From: CAXXOK01 sp963675365
Lineage (GTDB): Bacteria > Bacillota > Clostridia > Christensenellales > Aristaeellaceae
Assembly: GCA_963675365.2 (NCBI GenBank)
Contig: CAXXVA010000003.1
Span: 620,001 to 684,000 of the forward strand
Length of the DNA stretch: 64,000 nt
Direction of reading: 5' to 3'
Shown: positions 46,732 to 55,041 of the stretch, piece after piece
How the letters are laid out: each line of letters opens with the position of its first letter
Numbering within the stretch: position 1 is the stretch's first letter
Translations under genes and position numbers: made by a program
Notes under the pieces: generated by a model
The model's input: the letters and a program-made list of their open reading frames with translations, nothing else
What the model was told of the DNA's origin: nothing
The model's database searches: none

Positions 46732-47217
46732 TTATCTGGAGATCTGCAAAACCTTCAGCTTCAATACGCCGCCCGGCGTATCCACGTTGACCTGCTGGCC
46801 GACCTTTTTACCCATCAGCATGGAGCCGATCGGGCTTTCAGAGGAGATCTTCATCTCGCGGTGATTGGTCTCGTTGGCCCCGACGATGGTATAGCTGAGT
46901 TCTTTATTCATATCCAGATTCTTTACCTTGACCTTCGTACCTACGTTGACGGCATTCGTCGTGATATCGTTGTCATCCACAATCACGCAGGTACGCAGAA
47001 TGTTTTCCATTTCTACGATCCGCGCTTCAATGCGGCTCTGTTCGTTTTTCGCTTCGTCGTATTCGGCGTTCTCGCTCAGGTCGCCGAAGCCTCTGGCGGT
47101 TGCGATCTGCTCGGCAACTTCGTTGCGTTTGACACGGATGTAATAGTCCAATTCGGCCTCGAGCTTCTTATGGCCTTCTTTGGTCAGAACAATCCTTTTT
47201 TCTTTTTGTTCCGCCAT
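46732..47217 (-). CDS. greA: Transcription elongation factor GreA
   Basis: A 161-residue RNA polymerase factor that triggers cleavage of backtracked transcripts. The N-terminal coiled coil has GFGDLSENAEYDEAKNEQSRI, with the DLSENAEYDEAK tip holding the acidic catalytic residues. The C-terminal FKBP-like domain has SPIGSMLMGKKVGQQVNVDTP. ATG 47217 follows AAAGGGG; a longer in-frame start is possible but unneeded. Confidence 0.96.
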   Translation of the reverse strand: MAEQKEKRIVLTKEGHKKLEAELDYYIRVKRNEVAEQIATARGFGDLSENAEYDEAKNEQSRIEARIVEMENILRTCVIVDDNDITTNAVNVGTKVKVKNLDMNKELSYTIVGANETNHREMKISSESPIGSMLMGKKVGQQVNVDTPGGVLKLKVLQISR

Positions 47218-47269
47218 GTAACAATCCCCTTTCACGGCATGAGTATCATGCTGTTATGAAGAATAGAGT

Positions 47270-47300
47270 ATACACCGTTGCACTGAACACAACGGTGTAT
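47270..47300 (-). repeat. Inverted repeat in the greA leader
   Basis: ATACACCGTTG / CAACGGTGTAT, an 11-bp perfect stem with a 9-base loop, between the greA promoter and gene. It has no T run. It may fold in the mRNA leader. Confidence 0.6.
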
Positions 47301-47315
47301 TCCAATATCCATGAA

Positions 47316-47344
47316 ATTATACTGTATCCGGCATGTAAAGTCAA
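47316..47344 (-). promoter_or_regulatory. Promoter of greA-lysS
   Basis: Minus-strand TTGACT, 17-base spacer and a perfect TATAAT, about 100 bases upstream of greA. Confidence 0.82.
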
Positions 47345-47525
47345 CTGGTTTCGTACGCGGAAACCGTTGTTTGGTCTTTGTTTACAAGGCTTTCAGGGCA
47401 GCTAAGAATAAAGCGTCCGTTTACGGCGTGATTTTACGTTTCATTTGACACGCTATATCGTATAATGCTTATATGGACATAGAAAAGTAACGCATGGCGC
47501 TTGCGCCGGAGATGGAGGAAACACA

Positions 47526-48377
47526 ATGAAATCAATCGCAGATACTTATACGCTGTCCAACGGGGTGAAGATTCCCGTAATCGGGTTTGGTACGTGGCAG
47601 GTGCAAAACGGCCCGGAGGCCGTTTCGTCCGTGCAGACCGCGCTTGAACTGGGTTATCGTCATATCGATACCGCGCAGGGATATGGAAACGAGCAAAGCG
47701 TGGGGGAAGCAGTGAAACGGAGCGGTATAAAGCGCGAGGAGATTTTTGTCACCTCCAAGCTGACGAACTCCGAGCATGGCTACGATAAAACGATGGCCGC
47801 GTTTGAACAGAGCCTGAAACGGCTGGATATGGAATACCTGGATCTGTTCCTGATTCACTGGCCCAATCCGATTGCGTTTCGCAAGAATTGGCAGGAAGCC
47901 AACGCCGGAACCTGGAAGGCGTTTGAGGAGCTTTACAAGGCCGGGCGCATCAGAAGCATCGGTATCTCAAATTTCCACGAACACCATATCGAGGAACTGT
48001 TGAAGACCGCGACCGTCAAGCCGATGGTCAACCAGATTCGCCTCTGCCCGGGCGACACGCAGGACGCGCTGGTGGACTACAGCCGCGGTCACGGCATGCT
48101 TCTGGAGGCGTACAGCCCGCTTGGCGTCGGGAAGATTTTCAGCGTGCCGGAAATGCAGGAGATGGCCAAGAAGTACAATAAATCCATCGCACAGATCGCC
48201 ATCCGCTGGAGTTTGCAGCGCGGTTACCTGCCGCTGCCCAAGTCCAGTCATCCCGCCAGGATCAAGGAAAACATGCAGGTGTTCGATTTTGAACTGAGCG
48301 ACGCCGACGTCAGTCTGATCGCCGGTCTTACGGGCGCCGCCGGGCTGTCCGCCGATCCGGATACCATTCAGTTCTGA
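47526..48377 (+). CDS. Aldo/keto reductase
   Basis: A 283-residue (beta/alpha)8 NADPH-dependent oxidoreductase with the full catalytic tetrad D48, Y53, K78 and H111 (YRHIDTAQGYGNE, VTSKL, LFLIHWPNP). The cofactor-binding end has SIAQIAIRWSLQRGYLPLPKS. Similar to B. subtilis YvgN/YtbE, which reduce aldehydes such as methylglyoxal; the true substrate is unknown. SD GATGGAGGAAAC. It stands alone and ends at a large hairpin. Confidence 0.92.
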   Translation: MKSIADTYTLSNGVKIPVIGFGTWQVQNGPEAVSSVQTALELGYRHIDTAQGYGNEQSVGEAVKRSGIKREEIFVTSKLTNSEHGYDKTMAAFEQSLKRLDMEYLDLFLIHWPNPIAFRKNWQEANAGTWKAFEELYKAGRIRSIGISNFHEHHIEELLKTATVKPMVNQIRLCPGDTQDALVDYSRGHGMLLEAYSPLGVGKIFSVPEMQEMAKKYNKSIAQIAIRWSLQRGYLPLPKSSHPARIKENMQVFDFELSDADVSLIAGLTGAAGLSADPDTIQF

Positions 48378-48394
48378 CGTTCATGTAAAACATA

Positions 48395-48446
48395 CATGCG
48401 ATCCCTCCCGCCACGCGCCGGAAAGACGGCCGGGAGGGATCGCATG
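48395..48446. terminator. Long hairpin after the aldo/keto reductase gene
   Basis: CATGCGATCCCTCCCG and CGGGAGGGATCGCATG form a 16-bp perfect stem with a 20-base loop. It lacks a proper T run, so termination is inferred only from position and stability. Confidence 0.65.
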
Positions 48447-48540
48447 TTCATAGATTCAAGGGAATTCGGAAACACGCAAAAGCGCGTTGACTATCAAATC
48501 AATCCCTGATATAATAACTTTCGCTGGTTATTTGTTCCAT

Positions 48541-48630
<90 letters not shown>

Positions 48631-48655
48631 TTTCCTCAACACATCACCTGGCCAT

Positions 48656-48747
48656 GGAGAAGTACCCAAGTGGCCGAAGGGGCTCCCCTGCTAAGGGAGT
48701 AGGGTGCGATAAGCGCCGCGAGGGTTCAACTCCCTCCTTCTCCGCCA
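48656..48747 (+). tRNA. tRNA-Ser (anticodon GCT)
   Basis: 92 bases with encoded CCA and a long variable arm. The acceptor GGAGAAG pairs with CTTCTCC. The anticodon loop is CTGCTAA. Its last 18 bases (48730-48747) are repeated twice more downstream. Confidence 0.95.
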
Positions 48748-49079
48748 ACAAAAAGCACCCGCATTCGCGGGTGTGTTTTTGTTGAGGAGGGAGTTGAAGC
48801 CAAAGTGGGCTTCGCGCGTGAAAAATGATTGAGTATCATTTTTAGCGAGAAGTGCAAGCGAGGAACGAGCGTAGCAGCGGATGCGCAGCAGACGCCTCCC
48901 TCCTTCTCCGCCAACAAAAAGCACCCGCATTCGCGGGTGTGTTTTTGTTGAGGAGGGAGTTGAAGCCAAAGTGGGCTTCGCGCGTGAAAAATGATTGAGT
49001 ATCATTTTTAGCGAGAAGTGCAAGCGAGGAACGAGCGCAGCAGCGGATGCGCAGCAGACGCCTCCCTCCTTCTCCGCCA
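48730..49079 (+). repeat. 166-bp tandem duplication copying the tRNA-Ser 3' end
   Basis: Two units (48730-48895 and 48896-49061) plus a partial third (49062-49079) repeat at exactly 166 bases, with at most a base or so different (GAGCGTAGC against GAGCGCAGC). Each begins with CTCCCTCCTTCTCCGCCA, the tRNA-Ser(GCT) 3' end. Each then holds a strong hairpin with A and T flanks (GCACCCGC/GCGGGTGT), GAAGCC/GGCTTC and AAAATGAT/ATCATTTT hairpins. GGAGGGAGTTG in the unit is the exact complement of the tRNA T-arm CAACTCCCTCC. Long open frames on both strands here are spurious. Confidence 0.92.
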
Positions 49080-49373
49080 AAAACGTATTACCATTAATTG
49101 ATAAAGAGTATTTTTCGGCCAGTGGTTTTAATTTTCCCTGAAATGCCCCGAAATATACGCTTTCTGAGGTATTTCGGATACTGCAAGCTTCGCTTTGGTT
49201 GCTTCTATTTAGGGCTTTCGAGAAAACTAGTAAAAATGAATGAATACGGATGGTAACGATTGACGAGTTTATCCTTCACGGTATTTGAATACGTAAGCAG
49301 TTGTGATATACTTTGCAACGGTAAAACAGGCGAGATGATTTGTTTTGGCATTGACACGATTTGGGGGATTGTT
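49080..49373 (+). promoter_or_regulatory. AT-rich gap with the promoter of the ABC-F gene
   Basis: No gene is seen. It contains an inverted repeat CCGAAATA/TATTTCGG (49148-49177) and a promoter TTGAAT, 16 bases, TATACT (49285-49312). From 49335 an in-frame ATG offers an alternative start for the ABC-F protein. Confidence 0.6.
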
Positions 49374-50927
49374 TTGAGCATACTCAACGCGCAAAATGTA
49401 ACACACGGATTTGGTGCACGGCAAATACTGAACAACGCCTCTTTTCAGCTTTTAAAAGGCGAGCACGTAGGTTTGGTGGGAGCAAACGGGGAAGGAAAAT
49501 CTACATTCCTGAACATAATTATGGGCAAGCTGCAGCCTGACCAGGGAAATATTGAATGGTGTAACCGCATCACGGTTGGCTATCTGGATCAGCATACCGC
49601 GTTACCAGCCGGCAGCACCATTCGCGATGTGCTCAAAAGCGCCTTTGGGCAAATGTTTGAACTTGAGAAAGAAATGCTTGATCTCTATGAAAAGATGACA
49701 TCGCAGGAAGATGAAATCGATAAAATGCTTGAAAACGTAGGCGATATTCAAGCCATGCTGGAGCAAAGCGGTTTTTATGCGATTGATACAAAGATCAATG
49801 AGGTTGCAAACGGATTAGGGTTGGGTGAAATCGGTCTTGATCGAATGGTTCATGAGTTGTCCGGCGGACAACGATCCAAAGTGCTTTTAACCAAACTTAT
49901 TCTAGAAAACCCAATGATCCTCATCTTAGACGAACCAACGAATTTTCTGGATGAGAATCATATCAATTGGCTGACTAAGTTTTTAATCAACCATGAGAAT
50001 GCTTTGATTTTAGTATCGCACGACACGGCGTTCATGAGCAATGTCGTCAATGTTATTTATCATATTGATGACGGAAATATGCAACGATATACGGGTAGCT
50101 ATGATCAGTTTTTAGAAGCGCTCGCATTGAAGAAAAGGCAACACGAGCAAGCTTATAAAAAGCAGCAGAAAGAGATCGATAAGCTGGAAACATTTGTTGC
50201 GAAAAATAAGGCGAGGGCCGCAACGGCTACCCTGGCAAGAAGCAAGCAAAAGCAGCTTGACAAGATGGAAATTGTCGATAAATGGAAAGAGAAGCCAAAA
50301 CCTACATTCGGATTTAGAACAGCACGAACACCGGGAAAGGTTATTTTTAAAGCGAAAGATCTCGTGCTTGGGTACAGCGATCCTCTTACCAAATCCATCA
50401 GCATTGCAATGGAGCGGAATAAAAAGATCGCGATTAAAGGCGTTAACGGGCTTGGAAAATCCACTCTTCTAAAAACATTATTAGGTGTAATCCCGCCAAT
50501 ATCAGGGTCAATTGAACTTGATCCATATCTTGAGCCCGGCTATTTTGAGCAGGAAGATTCAAAAGATAGTAAAAAAACGGCTCATCAGGAAATCTGGGAT
50601 GAGTTTCCTGCCATGACCAATGCGGAAGTCAGAGGAGCGCTGGCAAGATGCGGGCTTACAGCAGACCATATAGAAAGCCAAATGAGAGTGCTTTCCGGCG
50701 GAGAAAATGCAAAGGTCCGTCTTTGCAAACTTATGCTTAGACAGCTCAATTGGCTTGTGCTTGATGAGCCGACAAATCACCTGGATGTCGAGGCGAAAGC
50801 GGAACTGAGCCGCGCATTAAAGGAATTTAACGGCACAATTCTACTTGTGAGCCATGAGCCGTCGTTTTACGACGATTGGATTAACGAAGTGTGGAATTTA
50901 GAGAGCTGGACAACGAAAATCGTGTGA
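49374..50927 (+). CDS. ABC-F family ATPase (YkpA/YbiT type)
   Basis: A 517-residue soluble twin-ATPase that acts on ribosomes. Domain 1 has GANGEGKSTFLN, LSGGQRSKVLL and LILDEPTNFLD. The linker (about 240-300) is rich in Lys and Gln. Domain 2 has GVNGLGKSTLLK, LSGGENAKVRL and LVLDEPTNHLD. TTG 49374 gives the family-like start SILNAQNVTHGFGARQI; ATG 49335 is an alternative. The gene is clearly more AT-rich than its neighbours (many AAA, ATT and GAT codons), and direct repeats lie on both sides, so I infer recent transfer. Resistance is possible but not shown. Confidence 0.88.
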   Translation: MSILNAQNVTHGFGARQILNNASFQLLKGEHVGLVGANGEGKSTFLNIIMGKLQPDQGNIEWCNRITVGYLDQHTALPAGSTIRDVLKSAFGQMFELEKEMLDLYEKMTSQEDEIDKMLENVGDIQAMLEQSGFYAIDTKINEVANGLGLGEIGLDRMVHELSGGQRSKVLLTKLILENPMILILDEPTNFLDENHINWLTKFLINHENALILVSHDTAFMSNVVNVIYHIDDGNMQRYTGSYDQFLEALALKKRQHEQAYKKQQKEIDKLETFVAKNKARAATATLARSKQKQLDKMEIVDKWKEKPKPTFGFRTARTPGKVIFKAKDLVLGYSDPLTKSISIAMERNKKIAIKGVNGLGKSTLLKTLLGVIPPISGSIELDPYLEPGYFEQEDSKDSKKTAHQEIWDEFPAMTNAEVRGALARCGLTADHIESQMRVLSGGENAKVRLCKLMLRQLNWLVLDEPTNHLDVEAKAELSRALKEFNGTILLVSHEPSFYDDWINEVWNLESWTTKIV

Positions 50928-51087
50928 AAATTCTAGGTTCAAGCATAAGTAGAAAGACGAAGACGAATCCATACAAACAAGCGTCATCAAAGCGAACGGA
51001 GGAAACGGAGTGGCCGACCAACTATTCACAATCCAGAACGACATAACTGCTGTTTAACTATATAAGACGCAAGACCCATCTCTTTAC

Positions 51088-51112
51088 AGCGTTGCATTAC
51101 ATCTGCAACGCT
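51088..51112 (+). terminator. Candidate terminator after the ABC-F gene
   Basis: A 9-bp perfect stem (AGCGTTGCA/TGCAACGCT, loop TTACATC) followed by a T-rich but interrupted tail (GCATTTATTTG). Confidence 0.6.
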
Positions 51113-51137
51113 GCATTTATTTGCATTTATCATTTTA

Positions 51138-51170
51138 TTGAGGAGAGAGTTGAAGCCAAAGTCGGCTTCG
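51138..51170 (+). repeat. Third, diverged copy of the tRNA-Ser-linked repeat core
   Basis: 33 bases match the segment starting at 48782 and 48948 with two substitutions, including the GAAGCC/GGCTTC hairpin. It lies beyond the ABC-F gene in direct orientation, so the gene is bracketed by direct repeats. Confidence 0.8.
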
Positions 51171-51260
51171 ATCGAAAAAACGAATCAACAGGGACAATGT
51201 TTCATCCGCAATCGGAACTGGTATACATATTCAATACCATTTCATAAGGAGATTTTTATT

Positions 51261-51677
51261 ATGGCAGTTGTAACATATATCAGTTTCGCGGGGAATTGCC
51301 ATGAAGCGGTCGGGTTTTACGCGGACGTTTTTGGTTTGGAACCGCCGGCAATCACAACCTATGGCAGCCAGAAATCGGATTTCCCGCTTCCCGATACTAT
51401 GAAAGACCTGGTTATGCACACAAAGCTGGACTTAATGGGCGGAAGCGTGATGTTTTCGGATACGTTTGACACGGAGCATTTTCAGGTCGGCAACAACATA
51501 ACGCTTACACTGGTGAGCGACGACAAAAAAGCGCTGGAGAACGCGTTCCATAAACTCGCCGAAGGCGGCGAAGTGAAAATGCCGCTGCAGGAAACGTTCT
51601 GGAGCAGTCTCTACGGGTTTGTAACCGACAAGTTCGGCATCGGCTGGCAGGTCAGCCACGAGCCTGCGCAAAGCTAG
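51261..51677 (+). CDS. VOC-family (PhnB-like) protein
   Basis: A 138-residue protein of the glyoxalase/bleomycin-resistance fold, PhnB-like subgroup: VVTYISFAGNCHEAVGFYAD, then FGLE, LMGGSVMFSDTF and FGIGWQVSHEP. Such proteins lack a known reaction in most cases. SD AAGGAG; the longer upstream frame runs through the repeat and is rejected. A double-length relative follows 35 bases later, suggesting a two-gene group. Confidence 0.82.
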   Translation: MAVVTYISFAGNCHEAVGFYADVFGLEPPAITTYGSQKSDFPLPDTMKDLVMHTKLDLMGGSVMFSDTFDTEHFQVGNNITLTLVSDDKKALENAFHKLAEGGEVKMPLQETFWSSLYGFVTDKFGIGWQVSHEPAQS

Positions 51678-51712
51678 GATGCCTATTGGGCAAATCATTT
51701 GGAGTGAAAACT

Positions 51713-52600
51713 ATGAATCGAATCGTACCGTATTTGTGGTTTGATTCGCAAGCCAGGGAAGCTGCGGAGCTTTATACCGGATTATTTCCGGATTCCAGAA
51801 TCACGCGAACAGAAATACTGCACAATACCCCCGGCGGCGACACGCAAACCGTCGAATTTCTGCTGGCGGGTCAGCCGTTTGCGGCGATCAGCGCCGGGCC
51901 TGAATTTCAGTTCAATCCCGCGATATCGCTGTTCGTAACATGCGGTTCCATAGAAGAGATCGACGCCCTATGGCAAGCGCTGATCCACAATGGCACCGCC
52001 TTAATGGAGCTCGGCGAGTATCCTTTCAGCGCCCGTTTCGGTTGGGTGCGGGATCGTTACGGCCTTACCTGGCAGCTGGCACTGGCAGACGGAAAACGGC
52101 AGACCGCCAAGATTACGCCTTACCTGTTATTCTCAGGTTCCGCCAAAGGGAAAGCGCTTGAAGCCGCCCGGTTTTATACGGATGTGTTCCATGCGTCCGG
52201 CTTGGCGCACAACACCGGCGAAAACACTGCGGATGATCAACCGGAGACGACCGCGGAAGGCGTTCATCGTTTTCAATTGCTGGGACAGCCTTTCCTGGCA
52301 ATGGATCACGGATTCGACGCGGATTTCACTTTCAACGAGGCTGTGTCACTGGTCGTCTCCTGTGATACGCAGGAGGAGATCGATTACTTCTGGCAAAAGC
52401 TATCCCATATACCGGAGGCCGAAGCGTGCGGGTGGTTAAAAGACCGGTTCGGCGTATCCTGGCAGATCGTGCCCAATTGCCTGGGTAATCTCATGGAAAG
52501 CGGTACGCCTGCGCAAAAAATACGCCTTACGGCCGCGGTTTTGCAGATGAAAAAGCTGGATATCGCGGCCATGCAGAAAGCGTTTGCAGGGGAACAATAG
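51713..52600 (+). CDS. Two-domain VOC (PhnB-like) protein
   Basis: 295 residues with two tandem PhnB-like domains. The first (1-130) starts IVPYLWFDSQAREAAELYTG and ends FGWVRDRYGLTWQLAL. The second (about 137-260) starts ITPYLLFSGSAKGKALEAAR and ends LKDRFGVSWQIVPN. This matches the family annotated as 3-demethylubiquinone-9 3-methyltransferase-like, a misnomer; no methyltransferase motif is present. ATG 51713 follows TTGGAGTG. Function is unknown. Confidence 0.85.
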   Translation: MNRIVPYLWFDSQAREAAELYTGLFPDSRITRTEILHNTPGGDTQTVEFLLAGQPFAAISAGPEFQFNPAISLFVTCGSIEEIDALWQALIHNGTALMELGEYPFSARFGWVRDRYGLTWQLALADGKRQTAKITPYLLFSGSAKGKALEAARFYTDVFHASGLAHNTGENTADDQPETTAEGVHRFQLLGQPFLAMDHGFDADFTFNEAVSLVVSCDTQEEIDYFWQKLSHIPEAEACGWLKDRFGVSWQIVPNCLGNLMESGTPAQKIRLTAAVLQMKKLDIAAMQKAFAGEQ

Positions 52601-52730
52601 AAGCTGTGGCATTGACTATTTGAATCGGAAAACAACGCGAGGGCTTGCAAGCCATATTGGATCATTTCAAACGATATGTGGAAGCCCGCTGAAATAAGAC
52701 TACTTGATAACAGCCGAATGGTGCCATGCG

Positions 52731-53186
52731 CTACTCGGCTGTTTTCTCCATATAGACAAACTTTAGATCGCCGGCCTGCGGCTCTTCCTTGAAGATCTGG
52801 TAGCCCAGACGCTTGTACAGCTTGATATTGCGAACGCTTTTAGTGCTTGTGAACAGTTCATAGCGATTGACCTGCGAGAGCCTCTCGATTTCATGCATCA
52901 GCAAAGTGCCGATGCCCTGTCCCTGCAAATCGGGCCGAACGATCAGCTTGCCGATGAAAAACGTCCCGTCTTCGGCATAGCCGCGGACGGAGCCGATGAT
53001 CGTGCCGCTTTTATCGACGGCTTTGAGAATCAATCCGTTTTCAAATTCACATTGAACCTCGTCCAGCGTCTGCTTCAGCGGGGGAATATTGGGATCGTTA
53101 TGTAATGTCGCCTCGCTTTGGTAGGCAAGGTATTGCAGCGACAGGATGCCCGGCAGGTCGGTTAGTTCCGCTTTCATGATCTTCAC
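52731..53186 (-). CDS. GNAT-family N-acetyltransferase
   Basis: A 151-residue single-domain acetyltransferase. The acetyl-CoA motif A is IGKLIVRPDLQGQGIGTLLM (about 80-99) and motif B is LYKRLGYQIF. The start may be GTG 53186 (behind GGGG) or ATG 53177. The substrate is unknown. It is divergent from the nucleotidyltransferase-like gene. Confidence 0.82.
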   Translation of the reverse strand: MKIMKAELTDLPGILSLQYLAYQSEATLHNDPNIPPLKQTLDEVQCEFENGLILKAVDKSGTIIGSVRGYAEDGTFFIGKLIVRPDLQGQGIGTLLMHEIERLSQVNRYELFTSTKSVRNIKLYKRLGYQIFKEEPQAGDLKFVYMEKTAE

Positions 53187-53256
53187 CGTCGAACCCCGCT
53201 TTCTTTGAATGATATATGTTATAATACCAGAGTATTTTGCGTTACGGAAGGATCAA

Positions 53257-53721
53257 ATGGAAAACGAACAGAAATTGCGGGTGCTGCAAACCATTGCCAA
53301 GCGCCTAAACGCGGCAAACGTCACCTGGGCGGTCGGCGGCTCTATGCTGTTATATTTTAAGGGCGTCGTATCGGAATTTCATGATATCGACATTATAGTG
53401 AAAACCGACGACGCGGAAACGGTCCGGGAATTGCTTGCGCAGCTGGGCGCGCTGGAAGCGCCGAAGCCCAGTGCGAAGTTCAAATCCAGAGCGTTTTATG
53501 AGCTTACGATCGACGGCGTGGACGTGGACGTGATGGCGGGCTTCGTGATCGTCAAAGACGGCATGGAACACGACTGCTCATTGCGCGACGAAGAGATCAA
53601 AGAGCATATACAAGTTGGAAGCGAAACCGTTCCGCTGCATTCTCTTACCGCGTGGCGCAGAAACTATATGTTGATGGGGAAGCTGGAAAAGGTACGGCTG
53701 ATCGACCTGGCGGTACGGTGA
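53257..53721 (+). CDS. Nucleotidyltransferase-fold protein
   Basis: A 154-residue protein with the minimal nucleotidyltransferase pattern: WAVGGSMLLYFKG followed by HDIDIIVK (G-G-S then D-x-D, residues about 27-50), and a third acidic strand VDVDVMAGF near 94. It resembles the stand-alone MNT/aminoglycoside-type NTases. No HEPN partner, hence no obvious toxin-antitoxin pair, is adjacent. ATG 53257 follows GGAAGGATC; TATAAT lies at 53219-53224, with a poor -35. Confidence 0.75.
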   Translation: MENEQKLRVLQTIAKRLNAANVTWAVGGSMLLYFKGVVSEFHDIDIIVKTDDAETVRELLAQLGALEAPKPSAKFKSRAFYELTIDGVDVDVMAGFVIVKDGMEHDCSLRDEEIKEHIQVGSETVPLHSLTAWRRNYMLMGKLEKVRLIDLAVR

Positions 53722-53727
53722 GACTGC

Positions 53728-53765
53728 AAAAAAAGATACCGGATCATCTGCCGGTATCTTTTTTT
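53728..53765. terminator. Bidirectional terminator
   Basis: AAAAAGATACCGG / CCGGTATCTTTTT with an 8-base loop and A/T runs on both sides, between the nucleotidyltransferase-like gene (+) and the diguanylate cyclase gene (-). Confidence 0.92.
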
Positions 53766-53775
53766 GTGTGATAAA

Positions 53776-54900
53776 TTATTCTGCCGACGCGCCAGCTTTT
53801 CCGGTTGGTTTGGGCTTCCGCGTCGCCGTTGCTTTTTTAGGCGCGGCAGGTTCTGCGGATGCCGTGGCTGCCTTTCTGGCTTGTTTGTTTTCATACAGTC
53901 GTTCGTCCGCAAGCTTCATCACGGCGTCCGGCGAAGCGCATTCCGAACGTGCCGCATATCCATAACTGGCAGTTACATGCATATCCAATTGACACGAATC
54001 TTTCATAGCTTCTTCAATTCTGCTGGAAAATGTTTGAATGCTCGCTTCCGATGCGCTGGTCTGCACAACCAAAAATTCGTCGCCGCCGTATCGGATAACA
54101 AAATCGGAAGACCGGGCTTTGTCGTTGATGCACTTGGCGATCGTTCGCAGCACGATGTCGCCGTATACGTGCCCGCGCTCGTCGTTGAGTTTTTTAAAAT
54201 CATCAACGTCAAACATCACAAAGATATAATCCAGCTTTTCGCGCTTATATTGCTTTTCCTGATACTCGATGATGATATCCATCAGTTTGCGGTTATACAG
54301 CTGAGTCAGCTCGTCTTTGAAAGAACTGCGCAGAAACCGGTCGTTCAGGTCGTTGAACTCCCTTTGTTTGGAAAGCATATAGATTACGATGAGTCCGATC
54401 GCGACGGTAAATGCTGACAGCATATAGATATAGTTGGGAATGTTATCGGATACGGGCAGTTCAACAATCGCAGTATATGTTACGAGAATTGCCAGCAAAG
54501 CAAGATAACCGCCGAGCATCCAATGCAGCTGTTTGCCGGAGAACAGCGATAATACCGCAACAAGAATAATAAGCGATATATAAGGCGTATTGCCGATCAT
54601 GCCGGATTCCAGCCAAAGAACCGGTACGAACACAAAGCATGCATACAACATGGATAGGTAGCTGGCAAGCCCAATCTTCAGTACGTGAAACCAGACTAAT
54701 AAGGACAGAATGACGACGCACAGGATCATGCTTCCAAAAGCCAATTCATACATCCAGCTGGAATAGAAAACCATCGTGATAACCAGCGCAAGCGCGCTCG
54801 CCAGCGCGGCGATCAGCATAAAGATTTTATGCATTCTTATTCGCGTTTCGTTGTACTGCTGCTCTTTGTATAAATTCAAAAGAAGTTGGTCAGCGTCCAT
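53776..54900 (-). CDS. Membrane diguanylate cyclase (GGDEF)
   Basis: A 374-residue protein making cyclic di-GMP. About six membrane spans lie at 26-175, then a GGDEF domain at about 195-345 with an intact active motif RYGGDEF (272-276) and an intact inhibitory site RSSD (263-266), so it should be active and product-inhibited. A short Ala/Lys/Pro-rich tail (APKKATATRKPKPTGKAG) recalls the trigger factor tail. The region between the helices has no recognised sensor domain. It is a single gene with its own promoter. Confidence 0.93.
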   Translation of the reverse strand: MDADQLLLNLYKEQQYNETRIRMHKIFMLIAALASALALVITMVFYSSWMYELAFGSMILCVVILSLLVWFHVLKIGLASYLSMLYACFVFVPVLWLESGMIGNTPYISLIILVAVLSLFSGKQLHWMLGGYLALLAILVTYTAIVELPVSDNIPNYIYMLSAFTVAIGLIVIYMLSKQREFNDLNDRFLRSSFKDELTQLYNRKLMDIIIEYQEKQYKREKLDYIFVMFDVDDFKKLNDERGHVYGDIVLRTIAKCINDKARSSDFVIRYGGDEFLVVQTSASEASIQTFSSRIEEAMKDSCQLDMHVTASYGYAARSECASPDAVMKLADERLYENKQARKAATASAEPAAPKKATATRKPKPTGKAGASAE

Positions 54901-54954
54901 CAGTAGCCCCTCCTTTATGCGCCATGCCTGTTCAAGTGTTTTTGTATTTGGTTA

Positions 54955-54997
54955 TATTGTTTGTTATTATTGTAACACAAACAATAAGCATTTGAAA
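54955..54997 (-). promoter_or_regulatory. Promoter of the GGDEF gene with overlapping inverted repeat
   Basis: Minus-strand TTTCAA and TACAAT are 17 bases apart (54992-54997, 54969-54974). A 10-bp inverted repeat TATTGTTTGT/ACAAACAATA (54955-54964, 54977-54986) surrounds the -10 box and is a likely repressor site. Confidence 0.6.
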
Positions 54998-55041
54998 ATA
55001 TATCAAATTGCGGCATGGAACGGCTTAAGCGTATGTATTTC

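Larger units (their letters stand above)
50928..51260 (+). other. 333-base gap after the ABC-F gene
   Basis: Holds a 15-codon frame at 51010-51057 (GTG, behind GGAGG, reading MADQLFTIQNDITAV), which may be a fragment and is not called. A hairpin AGCGTTGCA/TGCAACGCT follows at 51088-51112, then a diverged copy of the tRNA-Ser-linked repeat at 51138-51170. SD AAGGAG for the next gene lies near 51246-51251. Confidence 0.5.

Noticed and set aside
48691..49080. A 129-codon minus-strand frame across the tandem repeats, plus a 63-codon one
   Set aside because: They read the antisense of tRNA-Ser and non-coding hairpins twice over; the apparent internal repeat is the 166-bp duplication (not a multiple of three, hence the changed reading).
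51010..51057. 15-codon GTG frame with a good ribosome site
   Set aside because: Too short to support as a gene without conservation; noted in the gap entry instead.
53257..53721. Toxin-antitoxin system of MNT/HEPN type
   Set aside because: The nucleotidyltransferase-like protein has no HEPN partner; neighbours are an acetyltransferase on the other strand and a diguanylate cyclase.
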